From assembly GCA_032139905.1 (NCBI GenBank), contig JAQJDB010000005.1, forward strand, positions 541,001 through 605,000: DNA of 64,000 nucleotides. Direction: 5' to 3'. The DNA comes from Nitrospira sp. MA-1. GTDB taxonomy: Bacteria; Nitrospirota; Nitrospiria; Nitrospirales; UBA8639. Shown one piece after another: positions 59,398-64,000 of this stretch. The translations under genes were made by a program, and so were the position numbers. Under the pieces are notes generated by a model. The model made no database searches, had not been told where the DNA came from, and saw only the letters and a list, made by a program, of their open reading frames with translations. The number at the start of each line of letters is the position of its first letter. Within the stretch, counting starts at the first letter, position 1.

Positions 59398-61830
59398 CTA
59401 ATGGGAGGAAGGGGAGAAAGAGGACATCTGTCCTGATGGATCAGAAGGGGTTTGTCCGGATGCGAGGGGAGCTTGACGCCAGAGTCTTTGGTGAACCATG
59501 TTACTCAGTTCGATCAGCGAATAGGGCTTGGTAATCACGCCGACGAATCCATGGGAGGCATAATTGGCCATGATCGGATCATTCGAATATCCGCTGGACA
59601 CGAGTGCCTTGACCTGTGGGTCAAGTTGGCGTAACCGGGCCAGGGTTCCCATGCCGCCGAGTTTTCCGGGCACGGTCAGGTCCAGGATCACCAAGAGAAA
59701 AGGCGTATGAGAGTCCATGGCCTGTTGATAGAGTGCCAGCGCTTCCTCTCCATCCTTTGCCATTTTTACCTCGTATCCACAATGCGATAACATTTCTCCT
59801 GCCATCATTCGAATTGACTCTTCATCATCCATGACTAAAATTTTTCCTTGCCCCTGACGAATATCCAGATTCAAGGGTTTGGGCGATGGGGTGGCCCTGG
59901 GAGAGGCAGGGAAGTAGAGTGTGAAGGTGGTGCCTCTTCCGACATGGGATTCCACAGCCACATGACCGGCGTGTTTTTTCATAATGGCATAGGTTGAGGC
60001 CAACCCCAGACCCTGTCCAGCTGACTTTGTTGTAAAGTATGGCTCAAAGATTTTTGGCAAATGATCTTCGGCGATTCCGATCCCTTCGTCGGTGATGGTG
60101 ACTTTCACATATGGGCCAGTAGGAAGAGGCAGAGGGCTCCTGATGTCCGGATCGGATAATTGGAGGTTTTCTGCACGAATGGTGATGGATCCTCCCTGAG
60201 GCATCGCATGGATGGCGTTCATGAGGAGATTTTGTAAAACCTGGTTGATTTGTCCAGGGTCCGCTTCGATGGTCCATAGGTTTGGATCGGCCCATGTTTG
60301 GCATATAAGCGATGATCCGGAAAGAGCCAGATCGGAAGATTCCTTGATCAACTCGTGTAAGTCCACGGTTTGTTTAATGGGATCGCCGCCTTTCGAGAAC
60401 GTGAGTAATTGGTGCGTCAGATGTTTGGCATGAAGGGCCGCACGTTCAGCGCGTTCTAAGTAGGCCTGGGGTTGCTTGGAAGAAGGCAAGATTTGTTTGG
60501 TCAGAGTAATATTTCCCAGGATGGTCGTCAGAAAGTTGTTGAAGTCATGGGCGATGCCGCCGGCTAGATTTCCCACCGATTCCAATTTTTGGGAACGAAG
60601 CAATTGGGCTTCCAGGCGCTGCTTTTCCTCTTCAGTTTTTTTGCGTTCCGTCACATCTCTTGTGACTCCCGTAATGCCTATGGGGCGATTGTGTTTATCG
60701 AGCAGGAGGCTTCCCCGCACCTCCGCCCAGGCTGAGGACCCATTGTGATGTTGATGTTCCAGGACTAACAAAAACGATCGATTTGGCTCATGAGGGTGGG
60801 ATTCGTGATGGGCACGTTCCTGTTTGATGGCTTCCTTCAGAGTGACCATGGAAGCAGGCATCAAAATGGTGTCCGGCGAAATTGTGTCAAGGGCATGGCC
60901 CGAATACCCCAACAAACGTTCGAGAGAGGGACTGATATAGGAAAACTTCGACCCTTCCAGGTCCATGACCCAAATGACATCGGAAATTTTTTCGACAACC
61001 ATTCGATACCGGGCTTCAGATTTTTGTAAATCGGCAGTCCGAATCCCCACAAGTGACTCAAGATGGTCTTTGTGATGAAGGAGTTCCTTTTCAATTTCTA
61101 TGCGGTTCTTAATTTCCTTGCTTAAGGAACGATTAAACCTTTCAGCTTTCGAGTGAGCCTGTTTCAATTGGGTAATTAATTCGAAATTCTCTTTTTCTAA
61201 GGTGAGTGTGTTTTTTATCATGGAAAAGTTTCGGTAGGCGGTGACTGTAATCACAGCCAGAAAGGTAAAACCCATAATACCCACGGCTTGGTGGGGAGGG
61301 TCACCCTGTGCGAAAAATTGATAAGTGAGGGGCAACGTAGTGGGAAGACTGTAGGCCAAAAACGCAGGGAAATAGGCTGCATGGATGGCAGTTGAGCCTG
61401 CGGCCATTCCCCCCAGCACCAAGGCTAAAAACATTTGGTGGCTTGGGGAAGAAGATGGGTACAGTGCAATACCGGCCATGCCCCAAATCAATCCGGAGGC
61501 AGTATTGCCGGCCACAAACAAGCTCATCCATCTGCTTGGGTGTAAGAGTGGTTTCGAGACCCGGCGATAGGCCAAGACCAAACCTGACCAGAGAATGTTA
61601 ATTCCCACAATACCGATGATCCACCAGGATACGACCGTTGAGGGAATAACCTCCATGAGAATAAAGGCAACCAGTCCGCCGTTAATGATGGAGGCCAGAA
61701 TGGCCATCGGCACTAAAGAAAAAAGTTGATGAATTTGTTTACGACGAAGTTCAATGATTTGGTGGAGGGGTGAAGAAGAGAAGGGTGGATCTGAGGGTCG
61801 AATGTGACTCGATTCCGGCCGCGTGAGCAT
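59398..61830 (-). CDS. Hybrid sensor histidine kinase (membrane sensor, PAS, kinase, receiver)
   Basis: An 810-residue hybrid kinase. About six membrane helices in the first 210 residues form a MASE-like sensor (MAILASIINGGLVAFILMEV, GLIWGMAGIALYPSS, GFTFLAVITVTAYRN). A coiled coil leads to a PAS domain (ARYRMVVEKISDVIWVMDLE, ITGVTRDVTERKKTEEEKQR). The HisKA His is in VGNLAGGIAHDFNNFLTTIL, and the HATPase has NQVLQNLLMNAIHAM, ITDEGIGI and GLGLASTYAIM. The C-terminal receiver has MDDEESIRM, acceptor Asp in LLVILDLTVPG, and ITKPYSLIEL. No adjacent output regulator is present; a separate partner is expected. Confidence 0.92.
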   Translation of the reverse strand: MLTRPESSHIRPSDPPFSSSPLHQIIELRRKQIHQLFSLVPMAILASIINGGLVAFILMEVIPSTVVSWWIIGIVGINILWSGLVLAYRRVSKPLLHPSRWMSLFVAGNTASGLIWGMAGIALYPSSSPSHQMFLALVLGGMAAGSTAIHAAYFPAFLAYSLPTTLPLTYQFFAQGDPPHQAVGIMGFTFLAVITVTAYRNFSMIKNTLTLEKENFELITQLKQAHSKAERFNRSLSKEIKNRIEIEKELLHHKDHLESLVGIRTADLQKSEARYRMVVEKISDVIWVMDLEGSKFSYISPSLERLLGYSGHALDTISPDTILMPASMVTLKEAIKQERAHHESHPHEPNRSFLLVLEHQHHNGSSAWAEVRGSLLLDKHNRPIGITGVTRDVTERKKTEEEKQRLEAQLLRSQKLESVGNLAGGIAHDFNNFLTTILGNITLTKQILPSSKQPQAYLERAERAALHAKHLTHQLLTFSKGGDPIKQTVDLHELIKESSDLALSGSSLICQTWADPNLWTIEADPGQINQVLQNLLMNAIHAMPQGGSITIRAENLQLSDPDIRSPLPLPTGPYVKVTITDEGIGIAEDHLPKIFEPYFTTKSAGQGLGLASTYAIMKKHAGHVAVESHVGRGTTFTLYFPASPRATPSPKPLNLDIRQGQGKILVMDDEESIRMMAGEMLSHCGYEVKMAKDGEEALALYQQAMDSHTPFLLVILDLTVPGKLGGMGTLARLRQLDPQVKALVSSGYSNDPIMANYASHGFVGVITKPYSLIELSNMVHQRLWRQAPLASGQTPSDPSGQMSSFSPSSH

Positions 61831-62118
61831 GTACGCTATTCCAATATTTTAGAGGTCCCGACATAAGCGATATCATGGTATGACTGGTTCATACCGTCAA
61901 CCTGACGAAGAAGCGATAGTCGGAACGGAATCAGCCCCGCCTCTAGGTGATAGCCTGCCTCTCATGAAGGACAATGTCAAGACGACCGGGATTGTCTGGA
62001 TAAAGAAAGGAACATGGGAAAGCCGGCTATCGCCGGGGTGCTATTCGAACCGGAAAGTTTGGATCGGGATCCCTGGAGTTTGGACCGGTTGCGGCCAATT
62101 TATGCTACGATCCCCAGG

Positions 62119-62805
62119 ATGAGACCGTTCACACTTCTTCAGAAGACTATTACGGACTGCACGATCTGTGAACGGCTGACGACCTACCGTCAGGCTATTG
62201 CCAAGGAAAAGGTCAAACGGTTTCGGGATTGGAATTACTGGGGTCGGCCCATTACCGGGTTCGGGGATCCCAAGGCTCAGGTCTTCGTTGTGGGCTTGGC
62301 TCCCGCAGCTCATGGAGGGAATCGAACGGGACGCGTGTTTACCGGTGATCGAAGCGGAGACTGGTTGTATGAAGCACTGCATGTGTTCGGGTTTGCCAAT
62401 CAGCCGGATTCGATCCATCGAGACGATGGGCTCACGCTCACCAATTGTTTTGTCGCGGCGGTGGTACGTTGTGCCCCCCCTGCCAACAAACCCACAAAAG
62501 CGGAATTCGCCGCCTGCCGTCCCTATTTGCAGGAAGAATTACGGTTGTTGGGGCGGGTCAAGGTTATCGTGGCCCTTGGGAAGATTGCCTTTGATGAATA
62601 CTTGCGGACCTGCCAGGCAATGGGTTTGCACGTACCATCTCCTCGACCAAAATTCAGCCATGGGGCTCAATATGCCTTACCTTGGGGAGTGACCTTGGTC
62701 GGGTCTTATCATCCCAGTCAGCAAAATACCTTTACGGGCACACTCACCCGCCCGATGTTTCACGGGATATTTAGCACCGTCCGCAAGCTGATCTCACCCT
62801 CCTGA
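62119..62805 (+). CDS. Uracil-DNA glycosylase, family 5 (UdgB)
   Basis: A 228-residue base-excision repair enzyme removing uracil, and in this family hypoxanthine, from DNA. Motif A is VVGLAPAAHGGNRTGRVFTG with GDRSGDWLYEALH, and motif B is VGSYHPSQQNTFTGTL. Iron-sulfur cysteines are expected in DCTICERL and in the middle region (VRCAPP, AACRPY). The absence of a polar catalytic residue in motif A is typical of UdgB. Start at 62119 gives MRPFTLLQKTITDCTICERL, a natural N-terminus; an ATG at 62014 would add 35 residues. Confidence 0.87.
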   Translation: MRPFTLLQKTITDCTICERLTTYRQAIAKEKVKRFRDWNYWGRPITGFGDPKAQVFVVGLAPAAHGGNRTGRVFTGDRSGDWLYEALHVFGFANQPDSIHRDDGLTLTNCFVAAVVRCAPPANKPTKAEFAACRPYLQEELRLLGRVKVIVALGKIAFDEYLRTCQAMGLHVPSPRPKFSHGAQYALPWGVTLVGSYHPSQQNTFTGTLTRPMFHGIFSTVRKLISPS

Positions 62806-62838
62806 GATTCGGATTTTTCCATGGCCATAATGGTCCGA

Positions 62839-63492
62839 TTAGGCCTTGTTGGAGGGTCTGGCTTCCCAATCCGAGAGAAATTTTTGTAAACCATTATCTG
62901 TCAACGGATGTTTGACGAGCTGCTGGAATACGGCATAGGGCATCGTGCAAATATGTCCGCCAGTGAGAGCCGCTTCGACTACATGTTGGGGATGCCGGAC
63001 GCTGGCGACGAGCACCTGTGTGGTGAAATTGTAGTTTTCGTAGATCGTCAGGATTTGTCGAATAAGCTCCATGCCATTTGAACTGACATCGTCCAGCCGG
63101 CCAATAAATGGCGAGACGCACCATGCCCCGGCTTTGGCGGCCAACAAGGCTTGAGTGGGTGAGAAGCACAAGGTGACGTTGACACGGATACCTTCACTGG
63201 ACAATTGTTTCGTGGCCTTGAGCCCTTCCGGGATGAGGGGACATTTCACCACGATATTCTTGTGAAGTTTCGCTAATTCCTTTCCTTCCTTCACCATGGC
63301 CGCGGCTTCCGTGCTGACGACTTCTGCACTGATGGGCCCATCCACAATTCCGCAAATTTCCAGGAGTAGATCCTTGAAATCACGTCCCTCCTTAGACACA
63401 AGCGAAGGGTTTGTGGTGATGCCATCGACCAGGCCATAACTGGCCGCTTCACGAATCTCCTTGACGCTGCCGGTATCGAGATAGAGCTTCAT
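62839..63492 (-). CDS. Transaldolase (TalC / fructose-6-phosphate aldolase type)
   Basis: A 217-residue class I aldolase of the small transaldolase group. The start at 63492 gives [20 protein letters not shown], the standard N-terminus; a 28-residue upstream extension is not supported. [40 protein letters not shown] (Schiff-base Lys in VKCPL), [20 protein letters not shown] and SPFIGRLDD are characteristic. Acts in the pentose phosphate pathway or, as FSA, on fructose-6-phosphate; residues deciding between the two were not assigned. Monocistronic, convergent with the UDG gene. Confidence 0.92.
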   Translation of the reverse strand: MKLYLDTGSVKEIREAASYGLVDGITTNPSLVSKEGRDFKDLLLEICGIVDGPISAEVVSTEAAAMVKEGKELAKLHKNIVVKCPLIPEGLKATKQLSSEGIRVNVTLCFSPTQALLAAKAGAWCVSPFIGRLDDVSSNGMELIRQILTIYENYNFTTQVLVASVRHPQHVVEAALTGGHICTMPYAVFQQLVKHPLTDNGLQKFLSDWEARPSNKA

Positions 63493-63828
63493 ATCGAGTC
63501 CCCTTTTTGGTTTGTCCACTGGTGTTGTCTGAGTTGTCTCGTGTCCTATTGTAATCCACACCCCTGGCTTGTACAAATTTCCCTATCCATTATTTAGAAG
63601 GGAAATTCATCTGCGAGCCTGCCTGACAGATGGTCACGGAGGGGGAAGTGCCAGCCTCTAGGAGGGCAGTTACCTATTGTTGACCTACCACGCGGAGAGG
63701 AGGAAGATTGAGTCCTCCTCCAGGATGATGAGTAACATTGTTTGACTGGTAGAGGATCGAAGGCTAGAATTTTCACAGAGTAAACAGTGTGTTCGCGTTT
63801 TCAGTCATTGTTGGGGGAGGAGACGGGT

Positions 63829-64000
63829 GTGATCCACAAATATTTGCTGATAGGCCTGTTGGGATTATTGTGTGCCGGTTGTGGAGGGAATCCGTATTTA
63901 GACGCCTCCCTTGATCCCGCTAAATTTGAAGGAAAAGACAAGGCCTGGTTCGAGGAAAACTGGGGAAAGCCGAGCGGGAAATCCGCTCGATTCTTTGGAG
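63829..64000 (+). CDS. Small lipoprotein, N-terminal part (partial)
   Basis: A GTG-initiated frame open to the window edge (57 codons). GGGGGAGGAG lies upstream. The signal IHKYLLIGLLGLLCAGCGGN has lipobox CAGC, so this is a lipoprotein. The mature start (NPYLDASLDPAKFEGKDKAW, FEENWGKPSGKSARFFG) resembles SmpA/BamE-like small envelope proteins in its ENWGKPSG phrase, but the visible part is too short for assignment. Confidence 0.65.
   Translation, partial: MIHKYLLIGLLGLLCAGCGGNPYLDASLDPAKFEGKDKAWFEENWGKPSGKSARFFG

Noticed and set aside
1-64000. CRISPR arrays, tRNA, rRNA or insertion sequences
   Set aside because: No regularly spaced repeats, no cloverleaf with T-arm motif, and no transposase-like protein were seen on reading both strands.

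Overview
The window is a bacterial chromosome segment of moderately high GC with Gram-negative features: RND and ABC efflux with TolC-type outer-membrane factors, lipoproteins, and extracytoplasmic beta-rich proteins. LL-diaminopimelate aminotransferase, a detached F0 ATP synthase operon, paired TetR-headed efflux operons and the overall protein style fit the Nitrospirota (Nitrospira-like). That assignment is inference from protein character, not from a marker search. I see no rRNA, tRNA, CRISPR array, insertion sequence or prophage.

Layout. 1-595 is the N-terminal part of lon (minus strand, cut by the window edge). 1004-6062 is a TetR-headed operon for an ABC-type (MacAB/DevABC-like) tripartite exporter with its own outer-membrane factor; a textbook promoter overlaps a perfect palindrome that is probably the TetR operator. 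6762-16764 is the accessory region: a giant protein with two lipase-like alpha/beta-hydrolase modules, a CHAT (caspase-like) protease and a TPR-like tail; a secreted orphan protein; a membrane-anchored TIR protein; and a secreted trypsin-like protease with a PEGA domain. This is the best candidate for an undescribed system, probably a self-activating conflict or stress module. 16908-21810 holds an NAD-dependent epimerase, a DUF502 membrane protein and small envelope or unknown proteins. 22249-24635 is a PepSY / OmpR-type regulator / histidine kinase operon with a PmrA-like box upstream. 25922-32300 is a second TetR-headed efflux operon (RND type) with twin putative operators on its promoter.

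From 32331 onward the genes are mostly housekeeping: prfC, a thioredoxin-like protein, an inositol-monophosphatase-family phosphatase, rlmN, larE, the F0 operon atpI-atpB-atpE-atpF, a chorismate-utilising pair (pabB/pabC-like), nadB, a tiny ribosome-associated bS22/COX24-like gene, an MsbA-type exporter, a PmtA-like methyltransferase, a glutamine amidotransferase, dapL, folK, panC, a LemA/TPM cluster, a MazG-like pyrophosphohydrolase, glycerate 2-kinase, a hybrid histidine kinase, family-5 uracil-DNA glycosylase and transaldolase. The window ends inside a small lipoprotein gene.

Other points of interest are an AT-rich island around 36200-37600 with a HARE-HTH protein and a Lys/Ala-rich histone-tail-like peptide broken by one base at a G5 run; a nested inverted-repeat element at 57260-57343 that looks like a dispersed structured repeat; and several very small genes that are easily missed.
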